Shown here: piece after piece, positions 1 through 8,212 of the stretch
Layout of the letters: each line of letters opens with the position of its first letter
How positions within the stretch are numbered: position 1 is the first letter of the stretch
Assembly (NCBI GenBank): GCA_039915945.1
Contig: JBDSMH010000060.1
Coordinates: 4,940-68,939 of the forward strand
Length of the DNA: 64,000 nt
DNA from: DATLFA01 sp039915945
GTDB taxonomy: Bacteria > Actinomycetota > Acidimicrobiia > Acidimicrobiales > WLNW01
Direction of reading: 5' to 3'
Notes under the pieces: model-generated
The model's input: only the letters and a program-made list of their open reading frames with translations
Told to the model about the DNA's origin: nothing
Database searches by the model: none
Program-made: the position numbers and the translations under genes

Positions 1-320
1 ACGTGGCGCAGCGCCTCGGCGCTCGCGTCGGGATCTTCGAGCGCCTCGACGGCTTCGTGGACGTGCTTGGGGTCTTCGGCCACGGCGTGCACCACATGCA
101 TCGCTTCTTCGCGACCCGATGCGGTAGAGACGGCCTCACCACGATCGGGATTTTGCTGCACATCCCATTCGGCGAGCGCCTCGGCATAGCCGCCCTCGCC
201 CGGACGAATCACCATCGTTGTGGGGCCGGTATCCACCGGTTCCTCCACGTCGTCGTCGGCATGACGATCACGGGCCACGGGTACGGTCAACGAGCCATCG
301 TCGTGTCGAATGATTTCCAT
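1..320 (-). CDS. Hypothetical protein, C-terminus beyond the left edge
   Basis: An open frame enters from the left edge and reads on the minus strand from an ATG at 318-320 (MEIIRHDDGS...), with about 106 residues visible. It is acidic and rich in Asp, Glu and Val and has no recognised domain. Codon third positions are strongly G/C, as expected for a real gene here. The start is uncertain: the frame stays open upstream and an in-frame GTG precedes the ATG by 14 codons. It lies 61 bases after the YciI-like gene and may be co-transcribed with it. The plus-strand frame over the same bases looks like a shadow. Confidence 0.5.
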   Translation of the reverse strand, partial: MEIIRHDDGSLTVPVARDRHADDDVEEPVDTGPTTMVIRPGEGGYAEALAEWDVQQNPDRGEAVSTASGREEAMHVVHAVAEDPKHVHEAVEALEDPDASAEALRH

Positions 321-381
321 CTGACGCCGGTACCCAATGGCGCTCGTCGGCAAACCCACGTGCGCACGGCGTCGGAGTGGC

Positions 382-675
382 TCAGCTGCCGGTGATCTCA
401 GGCAACCGATCGGGGAAGCATCGAGCCAAGTTGAACTCGATCACCGTGTAGCTGGCAACACCCGCGCTCGTGTACGGATCACCCGCTGCGAATGCCTCGG
501 CTTCGGCGCGTGTCGCAACGTCGATCATGACCACACCACCGACCGACGGCACTTGGCGACCGGCCATGACGACCGGGCCTTGCTTGCACTGTTCGGCGAA
601 CCACGCGCCATGCGCGGGATGCACCGCTTCGAGCTTGTCTTGGTCGACGAGGTACTGGTTGATGAGCAAGAACAT
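382..675 (-). CDS. YciI-like (YCII superfamily) protein
   Basis: A 97-residue protein starting MFLLINQYLV, the full length of a single YCII ferredoxin-like alpha/beta domain. Family features are the short hydrophobic first strand, the 'HPAHGAWFAEQCKQG' helix with a conserved His, the 'PSVGGVVMIDVAT' strand and the 'FAAGDPYTSAGV' DP motif that ends most YciI-like proteins. Members form dimers, and some may carry a His-Asp catalytic pair, but the reaction is unknown for most. It begins 9 bases after the LysR gene stop on the same strand, so the two may form one transcript. Family assignment is firm; biochemical role is open. Confidence 0.8.
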   Translation of the reverse strand: MFLLINQYLVDQDKLEAVHPAHGAWFAEQCKQGPVVMAGRQVPSVGGVVMIDVATRAEAEAFAAGDPYTSAGVASYTVIEFNLARCFPDRLPEITGS

Positions 676-684
676 GGCGCGACC

Positions 685-1599
685 CTAGACCTGAGCCACT
701 CGGTCAGCGACTCCGGCAAGTGCGTGCGCGAGGAACAGCGCGCCCGCCGGTGACAGCACGCCCGCGCGGTGCACGAGCACGACCTGGCGCCGCAGCGTGG
801 GTCGCGTACGGCGTACTACCGCTCCTTGTGTCGACGCGACATCGGCGATGGCACGTGGAACGAATGCGGTGCCGGCGCCAGCGAGCACGAGCGGAACGAG
901 CGCATCGCGTTGTTCGGTTTCGACTGCAATCAGCGGCGTGATGCCCAGGTTGCGCAACGCGCCGTCGACGAGATTGCGCATCGACGTGCCGACGGGCGTC
1001 AACAACAGCGGCACACCCTCGAGCCTTCTGAGATCGAGCACTGCGAGATCGAGCACTGCGAGATCGGCATCGCCGGCGCGCGGGCACACGGCGACGAGCT
1101 CTTGGTCCGCGAGTGCATGCTCGACGAGACCGTCGTTCGCGGGACCCTGCTCGGTGAAGCCGAGCTCGCTGCGCCCCGAACGCACCACCGCCGCGAGCTC
1201 GGTCGGGTCATCGGGCGCGACGATGCGAACGGTCACGCGCGGGTGCGCCTGATGGAACCGTCCCGCGACTCCCGCCAGTGGGTCCGCGGCGAGCGTCGGC
1301 AACGCCGCGACATCGATGCGCCCGGCGAGCACCCCCGTCACGGCGGCGACCGCGGCCGCCGCGATCTCGACGGCGCGCAATGCCTGGCGCGCCGGCTCGA
1401 CGAGCGCCTCCCCCGCCGGGGTCAACACCACGCCCTTGCGCGACCGTACGAGCAGGGTCGCACCGAGCTCTCGCTCGAGCTCGCGCACCCCCAGCGAGAG
1501 CGCCGGTTGCGCCGTGTGCACCGCCGTCGCCGCCGCAGTGAACCCGCCGTGGTCGACCACCGCGAGGAACAGTCGTAGGCGTCGAAGATCCATAGGCAT
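685..1599 (-). CDS. LysR-family transcriptional regulator
   Basis: A 304-residue LysR-type regulator. Residues 1-62 form the winged helix-turn-helix (LRRLRLFLAVVDHGGFTAAA ...), followed by a linker helix and a periplasmic-binding-protein-like effector domain from about residue 90. Two possible ATG starts (1597-1599 and 1591-1593) both lie inside a 7-bp inverted repeat that matches a LysR operator, so autoregulation is likely. It is divergent from the sulfite exporter-like and persulfide dioxygenase-like genes, which suggests a sulfur-related regulon (inference). A 15-bp tandem duplication at 1030-1059 adds a second copy of LAVLD in the effector domain. Confidence 0.88.
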   Translation of the reverse strand: MPMDLRRLRLFLAVVDHGGFTAAATAVHTAQPALSLGVRELERELGATLLVRSRKGVVLTPAGEALVEPARQALRAVEIAAAAVAAVTGVLAGRIDVAALPTLAADPLAGVAGRFHQAHPRVTVRIVAPDDPTELAAVVRSGRSELGFTEQGPANDGLVEHALADQELVAVCPRAGDADLAVLDLAVLDLRRLEGVPLLLTPVGTSMRNLVDGALRNLGITPLIAVETEQRDALVPLVLAGAGTAFVPRAIADVASTQGAVVRRTRPTLRRQVVLVHRAGVLSPAGALFLAHALAGVADRVAQV

Positions 1600-1608
1600 T
1601 TCCTATGG
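1590..1608. promoter_or_regulatory. Candidate LysR operator (ATAG-N7-CTAT)
   Basis: A perfect inverted repeat, CCATAGG-CATTT-CCTATGG, contains ATAG-N7-CTAT at 1592-1606. This fits the T-N11-A type site bound by LysR regulators. It covers both possible start codons of the LysR gene and lies about 56 bases before the GTG of the divergent TauE/SafE gene. Binding here would block LysR expression and could activate the sulfur genes. The position suggests the LysR mRNA is leaderless or has a very short leader. Confidence 0.65.
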
Positions 1609-1663
1609 TACTGCTCGAATCCATGTCTTTGACTTCTGGCGGGTCTGGGCGTTCACTGGATCT

Positions 1664-2413
1664 GTGGATAACACCGCGCTACTGCTCGCCGGGCTCGGCA
1701 TCGGGATCGTGTTCGGGCTGTTCGGCGCCGGTGGCTCTGCCTTCGCAACGCCGATCCTGGCCCTGCTCGGTGTCCCCGGGGTTGCCGCAGTCGCCTCTCC
1801 GCTGCCCGCCATGCTCCCCGCGGCACTGATCGGCGCCCGGCGCTCGATCCGGGCCGGTGCTCTCGACCGCCGAATGGCGGGCCTCGCGGTCGCCGGCGGC
1901 CTGCCCGGTGCAGTCGTCGGCGCGTTGGCGTCATCGCTCGTCGGAGGACAGGGCCTCTTGTTGCTGTCCGGCGTCATGTTGCTCGCCGTCGGTGTGCGAG
2001 TCCTCATGCCTGATCCGACCGACCATGCGGCGCGGTGCGAACTCCGACGCAACCGCAACTCGATCGTGCTCTCGGCGTCGTTCGTCGTCGGTCTGCTCAC
2101 CGGCTTGCTCGCCAACGGTGGTGGCTTCTTGCTGGTGCCGTTGTTCGTCGTGATCTTCGGCCTCTCGAGCGGACAGGCCGCCGGCACGAGCATGCTCGCC
2201 GTCGGCGCGTTGACCGTGCCAACGTTGATCACGCACAGCGCGCTCGGCCATGTCGACTGGCATGTGGCGCTGCTCTTCTCGTTGGGCATGTTGCCCGGCT
2301 CCCTCGTCGGTGCGCAGTTGGGCCAACGAATCTCCGCCGAGCGCGTGCGCCGCGCGTTCGGCATCGTGCTCCTGTTGTTTGCCGGGTGGTTCCTCGCCCA
2401 CCAAGGGATCTGA
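1664..2413 (+). CDS. TauE/SafE family sulfite/anion exporter
   Basis: A polytopic membrane protein of 249 residues from the GTG at 1664, the first in-frame start before the first membrane helix (VDNTALLLAGLGIGIVFGLF). It has about eight hydrophobic segments. The family's two-fold repeat is visible as 'GLFGAGGSAFATPILALLG' in the first half and 'GLLANGGGFLLVPLFVV' in the second. TauE/SafE proteins export small anions such as sulfite, sulfoacetate or thiosulfate. The next gene, 17 bases on, encodes an MBL-fold/rhodanese sulfur enzyme, so this pair plausibly detoxifies sulfide or persulfide and exports sulfite (inference). Confidence 0.85.
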   Translation: MDNTALLLAGLGIGIVFGLFGAGGSAFATPILALLGVPGVAAVASPLPAMLPAALIGARRSIRAGALDRRMAGLAVAGGLPGAVVGALASSLVGGQGLLLLSGVMLLAVGVRVLMPDPTDHAARCELRRNRNSIVLSASFVVGLLTGLLANGGGFLLVPLFVVIFGLSSGQAAGTSMLAVGALTVPTLITHSALGHVDWHVALLFSLGMLPGSLVGAQLGQRISAERVRRAFGIVLLLFAGWFLAHQGI

Positions 2414-2430
2414 TCCGAGGAGCGTGCGTG

Positions 2431-3801
2431 ATGTTCTTCCGCCAGTACCAACTCCCTTGCCTGTCGCTCTACAGCTACCTCATCGGCGACGAGACCACCG
2501 GTCGGGCCGTCGTCGTCGATCCGCAGCGCGACATCTCGCCGTATCTCGATGACGCGCGCGCTAACGCGCTGCACATCGAACGCGTCATCGAGACGCATTT
2601 CCACGCCGACTTCCTCTCCGGACACCTCGAGCTCGCCGCCGCCACGAACGCGGTCATCTCCTACGGAGAAGCCGCGGTGGCCGACTTCGCTATCGATCGC
2701 CTCTCCGACGGCCAACGCATCTCGCTCGGCAATGTGCTGTTGGAGATTCGCCACACCCCCGGACACACCCCCGAGTCGATCTCCATCGTCGTCTGGCAAC
2801 ACGCCGATGACGAAACGCCTTGGGCAGTACTGACCGGCGACACGCTGTTCATCGGCGACGTGGGCCGGCCCGATCTGTTTGCCGCCAGCGGATTGACTGC
2901 CGACGCGATGGCCCGCACGCTGTATCGCTCGCTCCACGAGTCGATCTTGGTGCTGCCCGACCCGACGCGTGTGTTTCCTGCGCATGGCGCGGGATCGTCG
3001 TGCGGCAAACAACTCTCGACCGCTGCGTCGTCGACTATCGGCGAGCAACGCGCCACGAACTACGCGCTCGCGCCGATGTCGATCGATCGATTCGTCGACG
3101 TCGTCGCCGAAGGACAATCGGTGGCGCCCCGATACTTCCCCTTCGCAGCGACCGCCAACCGCCGACGCCACGAGTTGCTCGATGACCACGTTCCACCTGA
3201 CGCACTCGATGTCGACGCCGCGCTGGCCGCGATGCGGCGCGGAGCAATTGCCATCGACACCCGCGCCCCCGAAATGTTCGCGTCGGGCCACTTGCGTGAT
3301 GCGGTCAACGTCGGGCTCGATGGACGCTTCGCCGAGTACGCCGGCGACGTCATTCGATTCGGTCAACCGATCGTGCTCATCGCCGATCTCGAGCATGACA
3401 CCGAGGCCAAGGTGCGTCTCGCCCGCATCGGCTTCGACAACATCGTCGGCAATCTCGCCACCATCGCCGATGTACTCGTCGATCGACCCGATCTCGCCGT
3501 GACCTCTCGGCGATTGACGGCGCGCGAGTATGCGACGCTGGCCATCGCCACGCCGCACCTTCAGGTCATCGACGTGCGCAATCCAAGCGAGCAGCGAGAC
3601 GGCACGCTCCCCAACGCCCGCACAATTCCATTGGCGCAGCTACTCGATCGAATCGACGAACTCGATCCCCGGGCTCCGACGGTCGTCTACTGCGCCGGTG
3701 GGTATCGATCGTCGATCGCGACTTCGCTGTTGCGCTCGAAGCGCTTTGTCGACGTCGCCGACATCTTGGGTGGTTTCTCCGCGGCCCTCGCACACGTCTG
3801 A
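2431..3801 (+). CDS. MBL-fold persulfide dioxygenase-like protein with two rhodanese domains
   Basis: A 456-residue protein; ATG 2431 is preceded by GAGGAG at good distance. Residues 1-250 are a metallo-beta-lactamase domain of the ETHE1/persulfide dioxygenase type, with THFHADFLSGH (His56, His58, Asp60), HTPGHTPES and GDTLFIGDVGRPDL as metal-site motifs. Two rhodanese domains follow. The first has no cysteine at the active loop and is probably inactive; the second has CAGGYRSS, a proper catalytic Cys loop. The family oxidises glutathione- or other low-molecular-weight persulfides to sulfite, or transfers sulfane sulfur. Its place after a TauE/SafE exporter and divergent LysR gene supports a sulfide/persulfide detoxification role. 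Confidence 0.85.
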   Translation: MFFRQYQLPCLSLYSYLIGDETTGRAVVVDPQRDISPYLDDARANALHIERVIETHFHADFLSGHLELAAATNAVISYGEAAVADFAIDRLSDGQRISLGNVLLEIRHTPGHTPESISIVVWQHADDETPWAVLTGDTLFIGDVGRPDLFAASGLTADAMARTLYRSLHESILVLPDPTRVFPAHGAGSSCGKQLSTAASSTIGEQRATNYALAPMSIDRFVDVVAEGQSVAPRYFPFAATANRRRHELLDDHVPPDALDVDAALAAMRRGAIAIDTRAPEMFASGHLRDAVNVGLDGRFAEYAGDVIRFGQPIVLIADLEHDTEAKVRLARIGFDNIVGNLATIADVLVDRPDLAVTSRRLTAREYATLAIATPHLQVIDVRNPSEQRDGTLPNARTIPLAQLLDRIDELDPRAPTVVYCAGGYRSSIATSLLRSKRFVDVADILGGFSAALAHV

Positions 3802-3864
3802 CGAGCCGACGCGCGAGCGCGTGCCCGCTCCTCGGCCGGGGCCGGCTACTCCTATGATGCCGCG

Positions 3865-5415
3865 ATGCCGTCTCGGAGCCAGGCGATCCTTGCTTTGATC
3901 GCGGTGGCGGTCGTGGCCGTGCTTGCAGTGGTGATCGGCGGCGCCGACGGCAGCGGGAGCGGTGACACGATCTCCGCGGAACAGCGGCGCACCACCGATG
4001 ACGACCCGGCGGCGACCGCCGGCTCGACGACCACCGAACGCGGCGCGACAACGACCACGACCACGACAACCACGCGGCCCCCGTTCACCGGCTGGAGCGA
4101 CCCCTTCCTCGTCGGCAAGCCCTACGGCGACAAGGTCGACGGCCTCATCACCTTTCGCGGCAATCTCACTCGCACGTACTACGGCAAGGGGCCGGTGCCC
4201 ACCGCGCCGGCGGTGCAGTGGCGCTTTCCTGCGAGCGGCGGTTTGTGTTCGCCGTCGATCGATCAAAGTGGCGAACAGATCTGGTGCGGCACGGGTTGGA
4301 CAGGTCAGCCGTCGGTCTTCGAGCGCGGCGGGCGCACCTGGGTCGTGTTCGGCGCCTACGACCGTGCCGTGCATTTCCTCGACGCCACCAACGGGCAGCG
4401 CTTGCTGCCCGACTTCCCCACTGGTGACATCATCAAGGGCTCGGTGACCATCGATGCCGACGGGTTTCCGCTCGTGTACACCGGTTCGCGCGACAACTAC
4501 CTCCGCATACTCGCCATCGATCGCGACAAGCCGGTCGAGTTGTACAAACTCAGCGCGTACGCAGTGAGCCCGACGAAGTGGAACGACGACTGGGACGGCT
4601 CGCCGCTGGTGATCGGCGACTTCCTGCTCGAGGGGGGCGAGAACAGCCAATTCCACGTGCTCAAACTGAACCGCGCGTACGGGCCCGACAACAAGGTCAC
4701 GGTCAACCCGCAACTCGTCTTCAACGTACCGGGATGGGATGCCGAGTTGCTCGCCGCAGTACACGACGACGACGTCTCGATCGAGAACTCCGTCGCCGTG
4801 TACGGCAACACGGTGTACTTCTCGAACTCGGGCGGCCTCGTGCAAGGGTGGGATCTCACGCCATTGCGCACCGGTGGCGCGCCGACACGCGTGTTTCGTT
4901 ATTGGACCGGCGACGACACCGACGCGTCGATCGTGATCGACGAACAGGGCATGTTGTACATCGGTGTGGAGTACGAACGGCTCAATGATCGCTCGCGCGC
5001 CGTCGGCCAAATCATCAAGCTCGATCCGTCACGCGCTGACCCGTTGGTGTGGAAGCGCGACGAGCGGCCTTACAACAACGCCGGCGTCTGGGCGACACCC
5101 GCCTTGTACCGCGACATCGTGATCTACGCGACCGACGAGGGCAAAGTGCTCGGCCTCGATCGCGCAACGGGCGAGATGCTGTGGTCGTTCATGCTGCCGA
5201 GACCCACGTGGCAATCACCGGTCGTGGTCGACGACGTGTTCATCATGGGCGACTGCGCCGGCATTCTGCACGGCTACGACATGCGCGATACCCGGGTGCT
5301 GCCCAAGGAACTGTGGCGGGTCGACCTCGGCGGCTGCATCGAGTCCACGCCGGCCGTCTGGAAAGGCCGCATCTTCGTCGGCACGCGCGCCGGCGGCGTC
5401 TACGGCATCGGCTGA
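3865..5415 (+). CDS. Membrane-anchored PQQ-like beta-propeller protein
   Basis: A 516-residue protein with an N-terminal hydrophobic helix (residues 7-25, ILALIAVAVVAVLAVVIGG) and then a Thr-rich linker with a poly-Thr run. From about residue 75 it carries blades of a PQQ-like beta-propeller, with repeats such as 'VVFGAYDRAVHFLDATNG', 'LGLDRATGEMLWSF' and 'GGVYGIG' at the end. The anchor and Thr linker indicate an exported protein tethered to the membrane with the propeller outside. No dehydrogenase catalytic residues are evident, so a binding or scaffold role is more likely than PQQ-dependent oxidation. It is followed by palindromic repeat copy 1. Confidence 0.78.
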   Translation: MPSRSQAILALIAVAVVAVLAVVIGGADGSGSGDTISAEQRRTTDDDPAATAGSTTTERGATTTTTTTTTRPPFTGWSDPFLVGKPYGDKVDGLITFRGNLTRTYYGKGPVPTAPAVQWRFPASGGLCSPSIDQSGEQIWCGTGWTGQPSVFERGGRTWVVFGAYDRAVHFLDATNGQRLLPDFPTGDIIKGSVTIDADGFPLVYTGSRDNYLRILAIDRDKPVELYKLSAYAVSPTKWNDDWDGSPLVIGDFLLEGGENSQFHVLKLNRAYGPDNKVTVNPQLVFNVPGWDAELLAAVHDDDVSIENSVAVYGNTVYFSNSGGLVQGWDLTPLRTGGAPTRVFRYWTGDDTDASIVIDEQGMLYIGVEYERLNDRSRAVGQIIKLDPSRADPLVWKRDERPYNNAGVWATPALYRDIVIYATDEGKVLGLDRATGEMLWSFMLPRPTWQSPVVVDDVFIMGDCAGILHGYDMRDTRVLPKELWRVDLGGCIESTPAVWKGRIFVGTRAGGVYGIG

Positions 5416-5433
5416 GTTCGCTCCCGTTGCACC

Positions 5434-5482
5434 GTTCTGACAGTCAAACGTCGCGATATCTGCGACGGTTGACTGCCAGAAC
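5434..5482. repeat. 49-bp intergenic palindrome, copy 1
   Basis: The arms GTTCTGACAGTCAAACGTCGC and GCGACGGTTGACTGCCAGAAC pair with two mismatches around a short loop. It lies between two plus-strand genes, after the PQQ-propeller gene. The first arm is nearly identical to that of copy 2 (12078-12126). It could act as a factor-assisted terminator, as there is no T tract. The other copies are at 25979-26028 and 38553-38602. Confidence 0.75.
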
Positions 5483-5524
5483 GTGGGATATCATCCGCAG
5501 ATCGCCATGACGCTGGGGGCTCGC

Positions 5525-6718
5525 ATGGAACCGTATGTGGTCATCTCCTGCGACGGTCACGCCGGCGCGGCGACGCCTGATTTCAAGCCGTATCTGCCGC
5601 GGCGACTCCACGACGATTTCGATGCGTGGTGGCGCGCCACGACCGAGAACGGCGAACTGCGCCTCGATTCGAACGAGGATCCGCGCAACTTCGACATCGA
5701 TCACCGCTTTCGCGACCTCGAGGCCGACGGTGTCGTCGCCGAAGTGATCTATCCCAACACACTCACGCCGTTCGCCCGTGGCGAGTTCAACAGCGCGCAC
5801 GTCGACAAAGAGCGCGTCGACGTCGATCTCCGGTGGGAGGGCCTGCGCGCGTACAACCGGTGGGCCGCCGACTGGATCACCGCCGCGCCGCATCGCTTCG
5901 CCGCGATGGCACAGATCAGCCTGCACCACATCGAAGAGAGCGCCGCCGAGATCCGTTGGGCGCACGCTGCCGGCTTACGCGGCGGCGTGCTGCTGCCGGG
6001 TCTACCGCCGGGCAACCCGTTGACGCCGTATCACGACCCTGTCTACGACCCGATCTGGCGCGCCTGCGACGAGCGGGGAATGACCCTCAACCACCACGGC
6101 GGTAGTGCCGCGCCCCACTACGGCAACCATCCGGGTTCGACGATCATCTTCCTCGCCGAAGTCGGATGGTTCTCACATCGCGCACTCACGTTCTTCATTC
6201 TCGGCGGCGTGCTCGAACGTCATCCGAACCTGCGATTGGTCATGAGCGAACAAGGCGCGGGTTGGGTGCCCGACCATCTCGCCGTGCTCGATCGCTACGC
6301 CAGCTACGGCTCTCTGGTGCGCGACCCGCTCGGCGGTGGACACCTGACGCTCTCGCCGAGCGAATACTTCGCTCGCCAGTGCTACGTCGGCGCCAGTTTC
6401 CTCGCGCCACCCGAATTGGCGCAGCTCGATCGCATCGGCGCCGACCGTGTGTTGTGGGGCAGCGACTACCCGCACCGCGAAGGCACGTGGCCGTACTCGC
6501 GCGAAAGCCTGCGGTTCACGTTCGCCGGCGTCGATCCCGACATCGTGCGCCGCATGGTCGGCACCAATGCCGCGGCGCTCTATGGCTTCGACCTCGACGC
6601 GCTCGCTCCGCTTGCAGCAGCCGCGTGTCCCACACCGACCGACATCGCCGTGCCACTGACGACCGTGCCGACCGACACCATCAGCCCTGCGTTCGACACC
6701 TACGCCGGATCACGCTGA
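5525..6718 (+). CDS. Amidohydrolase-2 family metal-dependent hydrolase/decarboxylase
   Basis: About 397 residues from ATG 5525, chosen because GGGGG sits six bases upstream; in-frame upstream starts (GTG 5483, ATG 5507) are less likely. It belongs to the ACMSD-like amidohydrolase-2 TIM-barrel group: N-terminal 'VISCDGHAG' in the HxH position (first His replaced by Asp), 'LNHHGGSAAPH' in mid-barrel and 'VLWGSDYPHREGTWPYSRE' supplying the late metal Asp. Members hydrolyse or decarboxylate cyclic and aromatic acids. The substrate is not predictable. It is one of five DxH amidohydrolases in this window. Confidence 0.82.
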   Translation: MEPYVVISCDGHAGAATPDFKPYLPRRLHDDFDAWWRATTENGELRLDSNEDPRNFDIDHRFRDLEADGVVAEVIYPNTLTPFARGEFNSAHVDKERVDVDLRWEGLRAYNRWAADWITAAPHRFAAMAQISLHHIEESAAEIRWAHAAGLRGGVLLPGLPPGNPLTPYHDPVYDPIWRACDERGMTLNHHGGSAAPHYGNHPGSTIIFLAEVGWFSHRALTFFILGGVLERHPNLRLVMSEQGAGWVPDHLAVLDRYASYGSLVRDPLGGGHLTLSPSEYFARQCYVGASFLAPPELAQLDRIGADRVLWGSDYPHREGTWPYSRESLRFTFAGVDPDIVRRMVGTNAAALYGFDLDALAPLAAAACPTPTDIAVPLTTVPTDTISPAFDTYAGSR

Positions 6719-6761
6719 GCAACCCATCGCGCGGGTTGATCGGGCGCCTACAATTTTGGCC

Positions 6762-7262
6762 ATGCCTGATGCCCAACGCCCGGCGATGGCCGCGTACGGA
6801 GTGCCCGACGATCTCGACGGTGTGCTGCCGTGGTCATGGGCCGACGCGCGACTCTCGTCATCGCGCAACTTCTGGATCGTGACCGCGTCGATCGACGCGC
6901 GTCCCCACGCCATGCCGGTGTGGGGGGTGTGGATGCCGGCGCTCGAACGATTCGCGTTCTCGTGCGCACCGACATCACGCAAGGCGCGCAACCTCCGCGC
7001 CAACCCGCAGATCGTGGTGGCCATCGACGACACCGTCGAATGCGTGTCGCTCGAAGGGCGCGCTCGGGAGATCTCGGGGGCCGACACCGATGCGTTCGTC
7101 GATGCCTATGCGCACAAGTACGAGGACGACCCGGTGAAGCAAGCGGCCCTCGCCGATTTCATGCGCGAGAACAGCATCGTCGAAGTCACGCCCGAGCGCG
7201 CGTTCGGCATCATCGAGCGCGAGGACGAGTTCGCCCCGCGCGCTACACGCTGGGTGTGGTGA
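6762..7262 (+). CDS. Pyridoxamine 5'-phosphate oxidase-like split-barrel protein
   Basis: A 166-residue protein from ATG 6762. The family core is 'FWIVTASIDARPHAMPVWGVWM' (residues about 35-57), 'FAFSCAPTSRKARNLRANPQIVVAID' and a C-terminal beta-strand region, as in F420- or FMN-binding split-barrel proteins of Actinobacteria. These reduce or oxidise small molecules with F420 or flavin, or only bind cofactor. Conserved Arg and Lys in 'SRKARNLRANP' suit contact with the cofactor phosphate. It lies 43 bases after the amidohydrolase gene and may be co-transcribed. Which cofactor it uses cannot be decided here. Confidence 0.75.
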   Translation: MPDAQRPAMAAYGVPDDLDGVLPWSWADARLSSSRNFWIVTASIDARPHAMPVWGVWMPALERFAFSCAPTSRKARNLRANPQIVVAIDDTVECVSLEGRAREISGADTDAFVDAYAHKYEDDPVKQAALADFMRENSIVEVTPERAFGIIEREDEFAPRATRWVW

Positions 7263-7295
7263 TCGCTACGTCACATTGGCGGCGATAGTTTGCCG

Positions 7296-8147
7296 CTAGC
7301 GCGGGATGCGGCCGGCGAGCGCTTCGTCGATCGGTGCGTCGCCGAAACGTTTGCGCACCAGCGATTCGAGATAGGGCGCCTTGGTCAACTCGTTGCCGCC
7401 CTCGATACCGATGCTCTGCCCGGTGACCCAGCTCGATTCGGGCCCGGCGAGATAGCGCACGCCGGCCGCGATGTCGTCGGGTACGCCGGTGCGACCCAGC
7501 GGCTTTTCGGCCAGGAACTGTTTGATCACCGGCTCGTTCTTGAACAGACCATCGGCGGTGCCGGCCGTCTTGACCAGACCGGGGCGCACGGCGTTGACAC
7601 GGATGTTGAGATGGGCTAGCTCGAGCGCGGCGCCTTTGACGAGACCCTCGACACCGGACTTGGACGTGTTGTACGTGGCGAGAAACGGCCACGGCACCTT
7701 GGCTGCGTCCGACGAGATGCACACGACCGAACCACCGCCACCGGTCGTCATGAGCGGCGTCGCGTACTTAATGATGAGAAACGCCGACACGATGTTCTTG
7801 CGGAGGTCGTCGGCCAATTCGTCGCCGGTGAACATCAGCAGTGGCTTCATCGTGCCGCCACCGACGACCGAGACCGCGATCGACAGGCGATCGGCGAGCG
7901 CCGCGGTCGCCGCGCAGGCAGCCGCGACGGACGCTTCGTCGAGCGCATCGCCGACGAAGTATTCGACACGCGCACCGGCACCCGCAGCACCTTCGATGCG
8001 CGTCTTCGATTCGACGAGCGTCGCCTCGGTGCGCCCCATGATCATCACCGCGGCACCATCGCGGGCGAGCCATTCGGCGGAAGCACCACCGATGCCGCCG
8101 CCGCCACCTGTCACCAACGCTGCCTGGCCATCCAATACTCGTGCCAC
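7296..8147 (-). CDS. SDR-family NAD(P)-dependent oxidoreductase
   Basis: A 283-residue classical short-chain dehydrogenase. The Rossmann glycine motif 'VTGGGGGIGGASAEWL' is at residues 12-27, the catalytic Ser lies in 'VVCISSDAA' and the Tyr-x3-Lys pair in 'YNTSKSGVEGL', followed by 'INIRVNAVRPG'-type sequence. The start is GTG 8145-8147 behind a strong Shine-Dalgarno (GAGGGGG). That Shine-Dalgarno forms one arm of a perfect hairpin (8154-8169), so translation may be controlled by RNA folding. The formamidase gene upstream on the same strand ends 66 bases away. Substrate unknown. Confidence 0.85.
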   Translation of the reverse strand: MARVLDGQAALVTGGGGGIGGASAEWLARDGAAVMIMGRTEATLVESKTRIEGAAGAGARVEYFVGDALDEASVAAACAATAALADRLSIAVSVVGGGTMKPLLMFTGDELADDLRKNIVSAFLIIKYATPLMTTGGGGSVVCISSDAAKVPWPFLATYNTSKSGVEGLVKGAALELAHLNIRVNAVRPGLVKTAGTADGLFKNEPVIKQFLAEKPLGRTGVPDDIAAGVRYLAGPESSWVTGQSIGIEGGNELTKAPYLESLVRKRFGDAPIDEALAGRIPR

Positions 8148-8153
8148 CGCTAC

Positions 8154-8169
8154 CCCCTCGGTCGAGGGG
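8154..8169 (-). promoter_or_regulatory. Hairpin covering the SDR Shine-Dalgarno
   Basis: CCCCTCG-GT-CGAGGGG is a perfect inverted repeat just upstream of the SDR gene. On the minus-strand transcript the second arm is the GAGGGGG ribosome-binding site, 7 bases or so before the GTG start, and the first arm is its complement. The structure would hide the site unless melted by ribosomes, protein or ligand. It could also serve as a weak terminator after the formamidase gene. Confidence 0.4.
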
Positions 8170-8212
8170 TCATTCGAACATCATCGATGGGCCTCGTCAA
8201 CGCGGCGCTCGG

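Noticed and set aside
3..395. Plus-strand open frame at the left edge
   Set aside because: The minus strand has a better coding pattern over the same bases, and the plus frame overlaps the YciI-like gene.
1605..1829. Plus-strand frame from ATG 1605 next to the LysR operator
   Set aside because: It is in another frame from the TauE/SafE protein, which is clearly coding there.
1603..3558. Long minus-strand frame opposite the TauE and MBL genes
   Set aside because: A high-GC antisense shadow with no domain; the plus-strand genes have complete motifs.
3640..5010. Long minus-strand frame opposite the PQQ-propeller gene
   Set aside because: The plus-strand protein has a membrane anchor, linker and blades; the antisense frame has nothing recognisable.
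7276..7296. Weak hairpin between convergent split-barrel and SDR genes
   Set aside because: The stem is only five base pairs and no T tract follows.
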